In this document: positions 26,095 through 35,667 of the stretch, in pieces | Position numbering within the stretch: position 1 is the stretch's first letter | How the letters are laid out: each line of letters begins with the position of its first letter | Assembly (NCBI RefSeq): GCF_001509835.1 | Contig: NZ_JXTJ01000003.1 | Location: 372,001 to 436,000, forward strand | Length of the DNA stretch: 64,000 nucleotides | Source of the DNA: Allobosea sp. WAO | Lineage (GTDB): Bacteria > Pseudomonadota > Alphaproteobacteria > Rhizobiales > Beijerinckiaceae | Direction: 5' to 3' | Made by a program: the position numbers and the translations under genes | Notes under the pieces: generated by a model | Told to the model about the DNA's origin: nothing | What the model saw: the letters and a program-made list of their open reading frames with translations, nothing else | Databases searched by the model: none

Positions 26095-26149
26095 TCGACG
26101 ATCATCCGGCAAGCGATGCCGTCGCCGGCGGCGATTGTCCAGCCCGCGA

Positions 26150-27184
26150 CTAGCGGATCAGGGGCGGCAGGGCGTCGCCGCGCGGGTGGACGCTGTCGAG
26201 CTTCTCGAAGCCGATACGCTCGCCGACGAGGTAGAGCGGCCGGCGCTTCACCTCGGCGAAGATGCGCCCGACATATTCGCCGATCAGGCCGAGCGAGATC
26301 AGCTGGATGCCCGAGAAGAACATGATCGAGACGATCAGCGACGGGAAGCCGGGCAGGTCGGTGCCGAAAAGCAGGGTGCGGACCACGAAGAACAATGCGG
26401 TCGCCGCGGCGACGATGGCGATGAGGACGCCGAGCCAGGTCGCGATCTTGAGCGGCACGGTCGAGAACGAGGACAGCCCGTCGAAAGCGAAACTGAACAG
26501 CTTGCGGAAACGGAATTTCGTCTGGCCATGGGCACGCTCGGCGACCTCGAACGGCACGCCGGTGGCAGGAAAGCCGACCCAGGCATAGAGCCCCTTGGAG
26601 AAGCGAGCCCGCTCCGGCAGCGCCCGCAACGCCTCGACGACCTTGCGGTCGAGCAGACGGAAATCGCCGGCACCCTCGGGCAGCTCCGTCTCGCCGAAGC
26701 TGGCGAACAGCCTGTAGAAGGCCTTGGCGAAGCCGCGCTTCAGCCTGCCTTCGCCCTCGCGGTCGGTGCGCTGGCCATAGACGTTGAGGAAGCCCTCGCG
26801 CCATTTCGCCAGGAAGACGGGAATGGTCTCCGGCGGATGCTGCAGATCGGCATCCATGATCACCACGGCATCGCCGCTAGCATGGTCGAGCCCGGCGGCG
26901 ATCGCGATCTCCTTGCCGAAATTCCGGCTGAAGGAGATGGCATTGATGCGCGGATCGGCTTCGTGCAGCAGGCGCAGCACCGAAAGCGTGCCGTCGCGGC
27001 TGCCATCGTCGACGCAGACGATCTCCCAGGAGGCGACGCAGCCATCGAGCACGCTCTTGAGCCGCTCGACCAACAGCGGCAGGTTGTCCGCCTCGTCATG
27101 GACGGGAACGACGACCGAAAGCTCGGGTCGCCGTAGCTGGGCGGCGGGATTGGCCGAGGCGGCGAGGGGCTGCGTGGCAGACAA
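26150..27184 (-). CDS. GtrB/ArnC-like family 2 glycosyltransferase
   Basis: A 344-residue GT2 enzyme that probably loads a sugar on undecaprenyl phosphate. The catalytic domain has LSVVVPVHDEADNLP, VCVDDGSRDGT, FSRNFGKEIAIAAGLDHA, and the metal-binding DADLQHPP. Two membrane helices follow at about residues 235-265 and 275-300 (VLIAIVAAATALFFVV; LIVSIMFFSGIQLISLGLIGEY). This is the layout of GtrB/polyprenol-phosphate glycosyltransferases. Lipid-linked sugar would then be used for surface glycan decoration. It is divergent from a YdjC/ChbG deacetylase gene. Confidence 0.87.
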   Translation of the reverse strand: MSATQPLAASANPAAQLRRPELSVVVPVHDEADNLPLLVERLKSVLDGCVASWEIVCVDDGSRDGTLSVLRLLHEADPRINAISFSRNFGKEIAIAAGLDHASGDAVVIMDADLQHPPETIPVFLAKWREGFLNVYGQRTDREGEGRLKRGFAKAFYRLFASFGETELPEGAGDFRLLDRKVVEALRALPERARFSKGLYAWVGFPATGVPFEVAERAHGQTKFRFRKLFSFAFDGLSSFSTVPLKIATWLGVLIAIVAAATALFFVVRTLLFGTDLPGFPSLIVSIMFFSGIQLISLGLIGEYVGRIFAEVKRRPLYLVGERIGFEKLDSVHPRGDALPPLIR

Positions 27185-27282
27185 GGCTTTGACGACCTCA
27201 GCGCGTGGGATAGGGGTGGCGTCGTGATGGTGCGGACCGGGACGCGCACCGGCTCCGCCGGCGGCTACTTACATCACGCTCG

Positions 27283-28137
27283 ATGAACGAGGGACAACAG
27301 ACCGTCATGACCCGCGGTTTCGTGCTCTGTGCCGATGATTTCGCCATGACGGTGGGCGTCAGCCGTTCGATCCTCGAACTGCTCGCGCGGGGCAAGCTCT
27401 CCGCCACCGGCGCGATGACCAACCGGCCGCATTGGCGTGGCCTTGCAGGCGACCTCGGAGCCTTCGCCGGCAGGGCCGATCTCGGCCTGCACTTCAACCT
27501 GACGAGCGGTGCGCCGCTCGCGGCCATGCCGATCCTCGCCCCGGGCGGGAGCTTGCCGAAACTGGGTGGACTTTCGCGTCTGGCGCTGGGCTCGGCGGCG
27601 GCGCGCCGCGAGATTGCTGCCGAGCTTGCCCGCCAGCTCGACGCTTTCGAGGATGCGCTCGGGCGCGCGCCCGACTTCGTCGACGGCCACCAGCACGTCC
27701 ACGTGCTGCCGGGCGTCCGTCGCGCGGTGCTGGACGCCATCGCGGCGCGCTATCCGCAGGGCTCCGTCTATCTGCGCGACCCCGCGGATTCTGTGACCGC
27801 GATCCGCGCCCGCGGCGTGGCCGTCGGTAAGGCGCTGGTCATCGCCGGTCTCGCCTCCGGGCTGCGCCCTGCCGCGGCGCGGCGCGGAATCCCGCTCAAT
27901 CACGGCTTTTCCGGCGTGTCGCCTTTCGATCCGACGCGCGATTTCGCCGCCGATCTGCCGCGCTTCCTGAAGCGGCCGGGGCCGGCGCATCTGGTGATGT
28001 GCCATCCCGGTTTCATCGACGACGAGTTGCGCGCGCTCGACCCCGTCATCGGATCCCGGCCGGTCGAGCATGCCGCGCTCCAGGCCTTCGTCCCGCCGCC
28101 TGGATTACGCCTCGCCCGCTTTCGCGAACTCGGCTGA
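27283..28137 (+). CDS. YdjC/ChbG family carbohydrate deacetylase
   Basis: A 284-residue member of the ChbG/YdjC family, metal-dependent deacetylases of N-acetylated oligosaccharides (HpnK of hopanoid synthesis is also related). The metal site is D18-D19 in LCADDFAM and the histidines of DGHQHVHVLP; LGLHFNLT is also conserved. ATG 27283 is used; ATG 27307 is an alternative preceded at a distance by GAGGGA. Being divergent from a GtrB-like transferase, it probably acts in the same lipid-linked glycan pathway. Confidence 0.83.
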   Translation: MNEGQQTVMTRGFVLCADDFAMTVGVSRSILELLARGKLSATGAMTNRPHWRGLAGDLGAFAGRADLGLHFNLTSGAPLAAMPILAPGGSLPKLGGLSRLALGSAAARREIAAELARQLDAFEDALGRAPDFVDGHQHVHVLPGVRRAVLDAIAARYPQGSVYLRDPADSVTAIRARGVAVGKALVIAGLASGLRPAAARRGIPLNHGFSGVSPFDPTRDFAADLPRFLKRPGPAHLVMCHPGFIDDELRALDPVIGSRPVEHAALQAFVPPPGLRLARFRELG

Positions 28138-28281
28138 TACCGGCATTGTTGCACGCAATAATTGCATAAACCGATCTGGGCGTCGCAATCGAAAATTTAC
28201 CCTGTTCTGTCATCTTCTCCGCCAGCGGTCTGGCTGCGCCAGCACGGCCGCGTCGGCTGCGCCCGCAAGGAAAAGAGCAAG

Positions 28282-29979
28282 ATGAGCTGGTTCAAGCTGC
28301 GGGCGGAGAAACCGCAGGCCACGCCACCCGCAGGGGACCCATCCGAGGAAGCTTCGGGATCGCTCAGCAGACAGATCGCCGGTGCGGCCGTAGCGATCGT
28401 CGCGATCGCCATCATCATCGTGGTCATCGCCGTCGCCCGCTACAATGACGGTAAGACGCGCAGCGACCTCGAGCAGAAGATGAACTCTCTGACCGCGATG
28501 GTGGTCAACGCCGCGCCGGCCCTGATCCTGTCACGCGATACCACGACGCTGAGCTACATTCTGGAATCGCTGAAGCGCGACCCCGACTTCGCTGCCGGCA
28601 TCGTCGCCGACGACGTGGTGGCGCTCGCCACCGCCGGCCGGGACGAGGATGCGCGGCTCTCACTGACGCCGAACAACCTCGCCAGGGCGCTGGGGCGCGA
28701 GCCATGGGATGCGCTCGGCGCGCACAGCCCGCTCCAGCTCGAGGACAAGACCTACCTCACCAAGCTCCTCGTCGTGCGGGTCGGTGGTCACCAGAAGCAG
28801 ATCGGCTATGTCGCGCTGCGTTTCGACAAGAGCCGCCTCGTCGCCCGCGCAACCCGCGAACAGTTCGTGACCATCGCGCTGGGGCTCGGCCTTCTGCTCG
28901 TCCTTGGGCCACTGCTCTGGTTCTCGCTGTCGCGGACCATGAAGCCGCTGAAGAGCATGACACAGGCGATCGTCAGCATCTCCGACGGCAAGCTCGACAC
29001 GCCGATCGACGCGACCGGGCGCCGCGACGAGATCGGCGCCATCGCCCGTGCGCTCGGAATCCTCAAGCTGCGCCTCGGCGAGCGCGCCACCCTGCAGGAA
29101 CAGCAATTCGCGACCGAGACTGAGCGCCGTCAGCGCCAGCAGCATGTCGACGAGGCGATCGCGATGTTTCGCGGCGAGGTCGGCATCGCGCTCGAGGCCT
29201 TCAAGAGCAATGCCGACCGGATGGGCGAGGCCTCGGGCGGGCTTGCGCAGGTTGCAGCCGAGTCCTCCGAGCGCGCCGCCCGGGCTGCGCAGACCTCGCA
29301 GGGCGCTTCCGCCAATGTCGAGAGCGCCGCCCAGGCCGCCGAGGAAATGGGCGCCGCGATCCGCGAGGTCGAATTCCAGGTTCGCCGCGTCCGCACCGAG
29401 ATTGTCGAGGCGGCCTCCGCTTCGCGCGACACGGCGGGGTCTGTGCATGCGCTGGATGAGACCGCACGCGCCATCGGCGAGGTGGTCAACCTGATCCGCG
29501 ACATCGCCGCCCAAACCAATCTGCTCGCCCTCAATGCCACGATCGAGGCCGCCCGGGCCGGCGAGGCGGGCCGCGGCTTCGCCGTCGTCGCCGCCGAGGT
29601 GAAGAGCCTCGCTTCCCAGACCGCCGATGCGACCGACCGCATCGTCGCCCAGGTCAGTGCGATCCAGGGGGCGACGAGGGAGGTCGTCGGCGCGATCCAG
29701 AGCATCGCGAGCCGCATGGGTGCCATAGAGAGCTTCGCCAATGCGGTCGCGACCACGGTCGAGCAGCAGGCGATCGCCACCGGCGAGATCGCCAGCGGCG
29801 TCGCCATGGCGAGCACCTCCGCCCTGTCGGTGTCGAGCGACCTTTGCGTGCTGGCCGACAGCGTCGAGGAAACGGGCCGCTCGGCCGAGCAGGTCCGCCA
29901 CGCCGCCGGTGAAGTCTCGGCCCAGGCGATGCGGCTCGATTCGACCGTCGATCAGTTCTTGAAGCGCGTCGCCGTCTAG
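28282..29979 (+). CDS. methyl-accepting chemotaxis protein
   Basis: A 565-residue chemoreceptor. Membrane helices lie at about residues 32-52 and 196-214. Between them is a periplasmic sensor domain of about 140 residues without clear family. A HAMP domain (215-268) and a long cytoplasmic coiled coil follow. The CheW/CheA-binding tip is intact: [22 protein letters not shown], then [15 protein letters not shown]. No C-terminal CheR pentapeptide is visible. AAGGA precedes ATG 28282. No other che genes are near. The ligand is unknown. Confidence 0.92.
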   Translation: MSWFKLRAEKPQATPPAGDPSEEASGSLSRQIAGAAVAIVAIAIIIVVIAVARYNDGKTRSDLEQKMNSLTAMVVNAAPALILSRDTTTLSYILESLKRDPDFAAGIVADDVVALATAGRDEDARLSLTPNNLARALGREPWDALGAHSPLQLEDKTYLTKLLVVRVGGHQKQIGYVALRFDKSRLVARATREQFVTIALGLGLLLVLGPLLWFSLSRTMKPLKSMTQAIVSISDGKLDTPIDATGRRDEIGAIARALGILKLRLGERATLQEQQFATETERRQRQQHVDEAIAMFRGEVGIALEAFKSNADRMGEASGGLAQVAAESSERAARAAQTSQGASANVESAAQAAEEMGAAIREVEFQVRRVRTEIVEAASASRDTAGSVHALDETARAIGEVVNLIRDIAAQTNLLALNATIEAARAGEAGRGFAVVAAEVKSLASQTADATDRIVAQVSAIQGATREVVGAIQSIASRMGAIESFANAVATTVEQQAIATGEIASGVAMASTSALSVSSDLCVLADSVEETGRSAEQVRHAAGEVSAQAMRLDSTVDQFLKRVAV

Positions 29980-30001
29980 AGCGTTCCGCGCCGGAAACGA
30001 A

Positions 30002-30025
30002 AACGGGGCCCGCGAGGGCCCCGTT
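30002..30025 (-). terminator. terminator after sodB
   Basis: A perfect 10-bp stem AACGGGGCCC / GGGCCCCGTT with a four-base loop. Read on the minus strand it is followed by TTTCGTTT, so it serves mainly sodB; the convergent chemoreceptor gene ends 22 bases away and may share it. Confidence 0.8.
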
Positions 30026-30049
30026 CCGTCTTGGTCGCTTGTGGCCGGA

Positions 30050-30649
30050 TCAGGCCTTGGCGCCGTCATAGAGCTCGGCGACGTAATCCCAGTTCACCAG
30101 GCTCTCGAGGAAGGCCTTGAGATAGTCGGGCCGGCGGTTGCGGTAGTCGATGTAGTAGGAGTGCTCCCAGACGTCGACACCGAGGATCGGGGTCGCGCCA
30201 TGGATCAGCGGGCTCTCGCCGTTCGGGGTCTTGCTGACGGCGAGCTTGCCGCCCTTGACCTCGAGCCAGGCCCAGCCCGAACCGAACTGGCCGACGCCGG
30301 CGGCTACGAAATCTTCCTTGAACTTCTCGACGGAGCCGAAGGAATCGACGATCGCCTTCTCCAGCGCACCCGGCAGCTTGCCGCCGCCATTCGGCTTCAT
30401 CCACTTCCAGAAATGCAGGTGGTTGTAGTGCTGGCCGGCATTGTTGAAGACAGCCGGGTTCTTGCCATACGAGGTCTTGACGATCTCCTCGAGCGACTTG
30501 CCCTCGAACTCGGTGCCCTTGATCGCATTGTTGCCGTTGTTGACATAGGCAAGGTGATGCTTGTCGTGGTGGTACTCCAGCGTCTCCTTCGACATGAAGG
30601 GCTGCAGCGCATCGTGGGCATAGGGAAGATCGGGCAGGGTAAAGGACAT
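30050..30649 (-). CDS. sodB: superoxide dismutase, Fe type
   Basis: A 199-residue Fe/Mn-family superoxide dismutase converting superoxide to oxygen and peroxide. Metal ligands are H27, H77, D159 and H163 (WEHSYYIDYRNRRPDY). Q73 in NNAGQHYNHLHFW takes the place of the glutamine typical of iron enzymes. No signal peptide, so cytoplasmic. Start ATG 30649 is supported by MSFTLPDLPY, the normal N terminus; an upstream extension is not needed. The 289-base spacer to the divergent gene holds its promoter. Confidence 0.94.
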   Translation of the reverse strand: MSFTLPDLPYAHDALQPFMSKETLEYHHDKHHLAYVNNGNNAIKGTEFEGKSLEEIVKTSYGKNPAVFNNAGQHYNHLHFWKWMKPNGGGKLPGALEKAIVDSFGSVEKFKEDFVAAGVGQFGSGWAWLEVKGGKLAVSKTPNGESPLIHGATPILGVDVWEHSYYIDYRNRRPDYLKAFLESLVNWDYVAELYDGAKA

Positions 30650-30938
30650 AGGGCCTCTCCTTGGGGCTGTCGAAATCGCGACGTGAGAATGGCTGCAATG
30701 ATGTATCGCTTGAGCCGTCAGGCCCGGCGGAACGTCCGCCATTCCCCCGTTAGTTAAGCTGCGAAGGCGGCAGCGGCAACCGGCAAGCGGAGAGATCGCG
30801 GCAGCGCGGGCGTGGCTTGACTTCGACTCTGCCGTGCGCGGCGCCGGGCGCCCGGTTGGCAATACTGCGGCGTATGAATAGTTTAACCATGAGGCGGCAA
30901 GCTGTCACAGGACTCTGCCGTCTCGAAGGAGCGAGCGT

Positions 30939-32390
30939 TTGGTCAAGTTGTTCGTGGTACTCGGGCTCGCCCTGCTGGCCGGTGGCGCCTATGCCATCGT
31001 CGATGGCTGGCCTTATCGGGTCTTGGAGCGGGGGTTCACCGAGGTCATCCTCGGTGCGCTTTCGTTCGCGGCCGGTCTGCTGATGCTGTCTGCGGCGGCG
31101 ATCCTCGCCGAAATCCGCCGGCTGAAAACCCTGGTGGCCAGCGCGGTGACGGCGGTTTCGTTGAATGCCGTCAGGCATGACGATCGGGCGCCGGTTCCGA
31201 TGCCCACGCCGATCACGCCGCGCGACGAAGTGCGCCCCTCGGGGACGGGGCTAGGCGGCGCCGCGGTCGCGGCAGGCGCGGGAGCGATCGCGCTCGGTGG
31301 CGCGCTGACAGGATTGTCGAATCCCGAGCGACGCGCCGGCGATGACGAGGCAGCGGCCGAGCGGGTCGCTGCCTCGATCGCACCTGCCGCGGAGGAGCCG
31401 GAGCCGCTGGCCGAGCCCCCGGAGCCGAAGCTGGCTACCGATCATGACGACTGGCTGTTGCCGCCCGCCTCGCGTGATGCCGAGGTCCCGGGCAGCACCG
31501 AGGCGGTCGAGAAGGTCGAGCCCGACTTTTTCGAGGCCGCGCTGCTGCCGATGCCGGCGCAGGACCCGATGCGCGATCCGGAAGGGAAGCCGGCGGACCT
31601 GAGCGATGAGCCCGAGGCCGAGCCGGAAGCGGATCAGGCTTCGGAGAACCAGACCGAGCTCGCCTTCGAGCCCAAATCCGAAGTGCAGGAGGAGCCGGAG
31701 GCTGAAGCGAAGGACGATGCCCCGGCTGCCGAGGCGGCGCCGATCTGGTGGCCGCAGGTCGATCGCGCCGGCGATGAAGCGAAGACGGCGCCGAAGGCAG
31801 CAACAGCCGACGACGATTTCAGCGCGCTGCGCGCGCAATTGACCGACGCCTTGGCGAAGCCTGGCGCCGCGCCCGAAATCGAGCCGCCGCGGCGCTCGCT
31901 CGACTCGGTGAGCGACTGGATGGCCCCGCGCCCCTGGCCGCCCGTGACGCAGCCGCGCAGCAGTGACACGCTCGATGCGCTCGAAGAGCCGGCTGCCGCC
32001 ACGGACGAGATTCCGGCGCACACCGAGGAAGCTGCGGAGGCTGCGTCCGAGCTGGAAGAGGAGGCGCTGCCGTCGGTTGCGACGGCAGAGGACGAGCCCG
32101 AGATTGCATCGGAGCCGGAAGCGCAAGCGGCCGCGCCCGAATTCGTGCATGGGGCGGAAGAGCCTGCGGCGCCGGAAGCCGAGGCTCCCGCCCCGGAGGC
32201 GGACAAGCCTTCCGCTTCCGAGGAAGGCATTGTGGGCGCCTACCAGGTCGGCGAGACGCACTTCACGATCTATGCCGACGGCTCGATTCAGGCGCGCACG
32301 CCCGACGGCGATTACGCCTTCGCCTCGATGGACGAACTCAAGGCTTATCTCGCCAGCGAGAAAAGCCGGCTGGATTCAAGACCGGGCTGA
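30939..32390 (+). CDS. acidic membrane-anchored protein of unknown function
   Basis: A 483-residue protein I do not recognise by name. Two membrane helices (about residues 3-22 and 38-60) are followed by a glycine/alanine patch. Then comes a long disordered, acidic Pro/Glu/Ala region (about 130-445). A short ordered C-terminal module of about 40 residues ends the protein (GAYQVGETHFTIYADGSIQA, then FASMDELKAYLA). The start is TTG at 30939 with GAAGGAG upstream. A CtrA-type half site TTAACCAT lies at 30883-30890. The C-terminal module is familiar from hypothetical proteins of rhizobia. It could tether a partner to the membrane through a long linker. Confidence 0.75.
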   Translation: MVKLFVVLGLALLAGGAYAIVDGWPYRVLERGFTEVILGALSFAAGLLMLSAAAILAEIRRLKTLVASAVTAVSLNAVRHDDRAPVPMPTPITPRDEVRPSGTGLGGAAVAAGAGAIALGGALTGLSNPERRAGDDEAAAERVAASIAPAAEEPEPLAEPPEPKLATDHDDWLLPPASRDAEVPGSTEAVEKVEPDFFEAALLPMPAQDPMRDPEGKPADLSDEPEAEPEADQASENQTELAFEPKSEVQEEPEAEAKDDAPAAEAAPIWWPQVDRAGDEAKTAPKAATADDDFSALRAQLTDALAKPGAAPEIEPPRRSLDSVSDWMAPRPWPPVTQPRSSDTLDALEEPAAATDEIPAHTEEAAEAASELEEEALPSVATAEDEPEIASEPEAQAAAPEFVHGAEEPAAPEAEAPAPEADKPSASEEGIVGAYQVGETHFTIYADGSIQARTPDGDYAFASMDELKAYLASEKSRLDSRPG

Positions 32391-32451
32391 GCGCGCCATC
32401 CGGACGAAACCGGTGAACGCCGGAGCTTGAGGCTTCTGCGCGGACCCGCCC

Positions 32452-32479
32452 CCGTCATCCCGGACAACCGGGATGACGG
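32452..32479. terminator. 12-bp hairpin between convergent genes
   Basis: A perfect stem CCGTCATCCCGG / CCGGGATGACGG with an ACAA loop lies between the convergent acidic-protein gene and ptrB. It lacks a T run on either strand. The arms resemble the ends of the CGTCATTCCGG repeat family. Confidence 0.55.
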
Positions 32480-32506
32480 CAAGTTCCGGCGGCGAGGCGA
32501 CGCGGT

Positions 32507-34630
32507 TTACGTCGGCCGCTTCCAGCCGCCATTCGCGGCGGTGATCGCGAAGGCGTAGGCCAGCGCGGTCTCCTTCAGCGAGTCGAAGCGGCCGGCCGAG
32601 CCCGCATGTCCCGCTTCCATGTTGGTATGCAGCAGCACCGGCCCACCGCCGGTCATGGTCGCGCGCAGGCGCGCCACCCACTTCGCCGGCTCCCAATAGG
32701 TGACGCGCGGATCGGTCAGTCCGCCCATGGCGAGGATCGGCGGATAGGCCTGGGCTCGAATATTGTCATAGGGCGAATAGGCCCGGATCCAGTGAAATGC
32801 CGCCTCGTCACGGATCGGGTCGCCCCATTCCGGCCATTCCATCGGCGTCAGTGGCAGGCTCTCGTCGAGGATCGTGTTGAGCACATCGACGAAGGGCACC
32901 TCGGCAATGATGCCGGCGAACAGCTCGGGCGCGAGATTGGCGACCGCGCCCATCAGCATGCCGCCGGCGCTGCCGCCCTGCGCTACGATGTTGCCAGGCG
33001 CGGTGTAGCCCTCGGACGCCAGCATCTCGCCGGCGGCGATGAAGTCGGTGAAGCTGTTCGGCTTGTTCTCGCGCTTGCCGTCGAGATACCAGCGCCAGCC
33101 CTTGTCGGTGCCGCCGCGGATATGGGCGACGGCATAGACGAAGCCGCGATCGACCAAGCTCAAGGGGCGCGTGCGGAACGAGGCCGACATTGCCGAGCCA
33201 TAGGAGCCGTAGCCGTAGAGCAGGCAGGGCGCCGAGCCGTCGAGCACGAGCCCGCGCTTGTGCAGCAGCGAGATCGGCACCTTGGCGCCGTCCTTCGCCG
33301 TAGCGAATATCCGCCGCACGACATAGGCCTCCGGATCATGACCTGAAGGTACCTCCTGTCGTTTCAGCAGGCCGCGGGCGCCGGTCGTCATGTCGTAGTC
33401 GAAGGTCTCGGCCGGGCGGGCCATCGAGGCGTAGATGAAACGCAGATGGTCGGTGTCGAACTCGTAGCCGGCATCCATGCCGAGGCCATAGGCCTCCTCC
33501 GCGAAAGCAATGGCGCTTTCGTCACCGCTCGCGAGGTCGCGGATCACGATACGCGGCAGGCCGTCTTCGCGTTCCATGCGGATCAGTCGTCCGCGCAGGC
33601 AAAGATGGTTGAGGACGAGCCGCCCCGGCTTGTGCGGCACGAGATCGACCCAGCGCTCCGGCGAGGGAGCGTCGATCGGGGCGCGCACGATCTTGAAGTC
33701 CTCGGCGCCGTCGGCATTGGTCAGGATGAGCAGCTCGTCGCCGTGATGCTCGACCGAATACTGCCGCCCGGCCTGGCGCGCCGCGATCAGACGCGGCCGG
33801 TCGGCGGGAAGGGCGAGGTCGACCATGCGGACCTCCGAGGTCTCGTGGTCGCTGCTCGAGATCAAGAGGTAGCGATGCGACTGGGTCTCGTCGATGTCGA
33901 CGAACAGGCCGGGATCGGCTTCCTCATAGAGCAGTTCGTCCTCGCTCTGCGCTGTGCCGAGCCGATGGCGCAGCACCCGCGAGGGCCGGTGGTCGGCATC
34001 GAGCGCGACATAGACGAAGGCGGTGGCGTCCTGCGTCCAGATCATCTCGCCGCTGGTGTCGCGGATCTCGTCCGGCAGATCCTTGCCGCTGGCGAGGTCG
34101 CGCACGCGGATCAGGTAGAGCTCCGAACCGGCCTCATCGGCGCTCCAGGCGAGCAATCGATGATCGGGACTATGCGCGGTATCGCCGAGATCGAAGAATT
34201 CCTTGTCTTCGGCGAGCGCGTCGGCGTCGAGCATGATCTGCTCGCGCCCTGGCTTGCCTGCCGTCTTGCCATGGCGCGGCTTGCGGCAGATCAACGGGTG
34301 CTCGCCGCCGCGCCGGTAGCGCTGGTAGTAGAGGAAGGGGCCGTCGGGCTGCGGCAGCTCGCTGTCGTCTTCCTTGATCCGCCCGCGCATCTCCTTGACG
34401 AGTTCGCGCTGCAGGCTTCGGGTCGGCTTCATCAGCCGATCGCACCAGGCGTTCTCGGCCTCGATATAGGCTCGGATATCGGCCGGCAGGGCTTCCGGCT
34501 CTCGCAGGACCTCTTTCCAGTTCTCGGCCCGCAGCCAGGCATACTCGTCGACCAAAGTAACGCCGTGAACCGTGCGGCGCAGAGGACGAGGCTCGGCAAG
34601 GGGAGGCGTCGCGGAAGATCTCTCAGGCAT
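32507..34630 (-). CDS. ptrB: oligopeptidase B (S9A family)
   Basis: A 707-residue serine peptidase of the prolyl oligopeptidase family. The N-terminal part forms a beta-propeller that gates access. The C-terminal hydrolase domain has the nucleophile in GGSAGGMLMGA, the acid near GGLTDPRVTYWEP, and the histidine in NMEAGHAGSAGR. This matches oligopeptidase B, which cuts short peptides after basic residues in the cytoplasm. No signal peptide. It is divergent from the mucR region. Confidence 0.92.
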   Translation of the reverse strand: MPERSSATPPLAEPRPLRRTVHGVTLVDEYAWLRAENWKEVLREPEALPADIRAYIEAENAWCDRLMKPTRSLQRELVKEMRGRIKEDDSELPQPDGPFLYYQRYRRGGEHPLICRKPRHGKTAGKPGREQIMLDADALAEDKEFFDLGDTAHSPDHRLLAWSADEAGSELYLIRVRDLASGKDLPDEIRDTSGEMIWTQDATAFVYVALDADHRPSRVLRHRLGTAQSEDELLYEEADPGLFVDIDETQSHRYLLISSSDHETSEVRMVDLALPADRPRLIAARQAGRQYSVEHHGDELLILTNADGAEDFKIVRAPIDAPSPERWVDLVPHKPGRLVLNHLCLRGRLIRMEREDGLPRIVIRDLASGDESAIAFAEEAYGLGMDAGYEFDTDHLRFIYASMARPAETFDYDMTTGARGLLKRQEVPSGHDPEAYVVRRIFATAKDGAKVPISLLHKRGLVLDGSAPCLLYGYGSYGSAMSASFRTRPLSLVDRGFVYAVAHIRGGTDKGWRWYLDGKRENKPNSFTDFIAAGEMLASEGYTAPGNIVAQGGSAGGMLMGAVANLAPELFAGIIAEVPFVDVLNTILDESLPLTPMEWPEWGDPIRDEAAFHWIRAYSPYDNIRAQAYPPILAMGGLTDPRVTYWEPAKWVARLRATMTGGGPVLLHTNMEAGHAGSAGRFDSLKETALAYAFAITAANGGWKRPT

Positions 34631-35028
34631 GTCCAGACTCTGTTTGCGGCGTAGCGCTCATCAGTCGCACCCGTTCAGGCGTTTACGATGGCGTCGACGG
34701 AGATCGAACTCGTAAAATCGGCTGAGATCGCTGGCAAGACAACCGTTGCGCGCAGATATTCGCGCCAGTGCATATTTGGTTGCCACATGCGAACACGAGA
34801 TCGCCAATATTATGTATGAAACAACGTATTCGAAATGATCACTGCCGCTTGCAGTGTCATCTTTCTTGGATTAGACGATTGCACGACTGATCCGTTTTGC
34901 GCGATTCTATATCCGGCAGAATTCGACCTGCTGTCGGTGCAGCATCAGGCAGGCGCTTGCGCCGCCTAAACAGAGCGGGCCCAGTCGCCGATACGCCCGG
35001 TCCAAAAAAACAACGGAGCAACGCCACC
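34631..35028 (+). promoter_or_regulatory. AT-rich mucR upstream region
   Basis: A gene-free stretch of 398 bases. It is notably richer in A and T than its surroundings between about 34740 and 34920 and has many T-A steps. It contains a hairpin CACTGC-CGCTT-GCAGTG (34840-34856). MucR/Ros proteins bind AT-rich DNA with T-A steps and repress their own genes, so this is a likely autoregulatory region. GGAG at 35015-35018 precedes the mucR ATG. Confidence 0.55.
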
Positions 35029-35445
35029 ATGGCTGACCACGACGGTTCGGACTTTATCGAGCTGACAGCAGATATCGTCTCCGCTTACGTCTCGAACAAT
35101 TCGGTTCCGGCCTCGGAGTTACCGGCGCTGATCAACGATGTTCATCTTGCGCTGAGCCGCGTCGTCGGTGGTATCGCGCCGGTGGTTCCGGTCGAAGCGC
35201 CCAAGCCCGCCATCGCCGTCAAGAAGTCGATCACGGCCGACTTCCTGATCTGCCTGGAGGACGGCAAGAAGTTCAAGTCGCTGAAGCGTCATCTGCGCAC
35301 GCAGTACAACATGTCGCCTGAGCAGTATCGCGAGAAGTGGGGCCTGCCGCCCGACTATCCGATGGTCGCGCCGAACTATGCCGAGGCGCGTTCGCAGCTC
35401 GCCAAGAAAATGGGCCTCGGTCAGCAGCGCCGCAAGCGCCGCTGA
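35029..35445 (+). CDS. mucR: MucR/Ros family transcriptional regulator
   Basis: A 138-residue MucR-type global regulator controlling surface polysaccharide, motility and cell-cycle genes in related bacteria. The N-terminal oligomerisation part (residues 1-55) is followed by the Ros zinc-finger domain ([20 protein letters not shown], then [28 protein letters not shown]). In the ligand set C75 and H88 are kept, but the second cysteine is D78 and the second histidine is Q92. Loss of one or more zinc ligands is known among MucR homologues that fold without zinc. The basic tail GQQRRKRR ends the protein. Confidence 0.92.
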   Translation: MADHDGSDFIELTADIVSAYVSNNSVPASELPALINDVHLALSRVVGGIAPVVPVEAPKPAIAVKKSITADFLICLEDGKKFKSLKRHLRTQYNMSPEQYREKWGLPPDYPMVAPNYAEARSQLAKKMGLGQQRRKRR

Positions 35446-35667
35446 GAGATCAAGGCGAGCAGTCGCCGAGAAGCGAATTCCTTTCGAGTTGATGTCGAGC
35501 CGCCGGCCCTGCCGGCGGCTTTGTCGTTTGGAGCGCTGCTGCCAGGGTTTGGCAGGAGGATGTCCCCGACCTTGCTGGCGCGCTTGAAAAGCCGGATCAA
35601 GGAATATAGTCCTATGTTCGCTATCCTCGATCGCGTCTGGCGATCGAGGTGTGGGAGTGAACATATC

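Noticed and set aside
34897..35028. 44-codon extension of mucR
   Set aside because: The added residues are not MucR-like and the ATG at 35029 has GGAG at a suitable distance.
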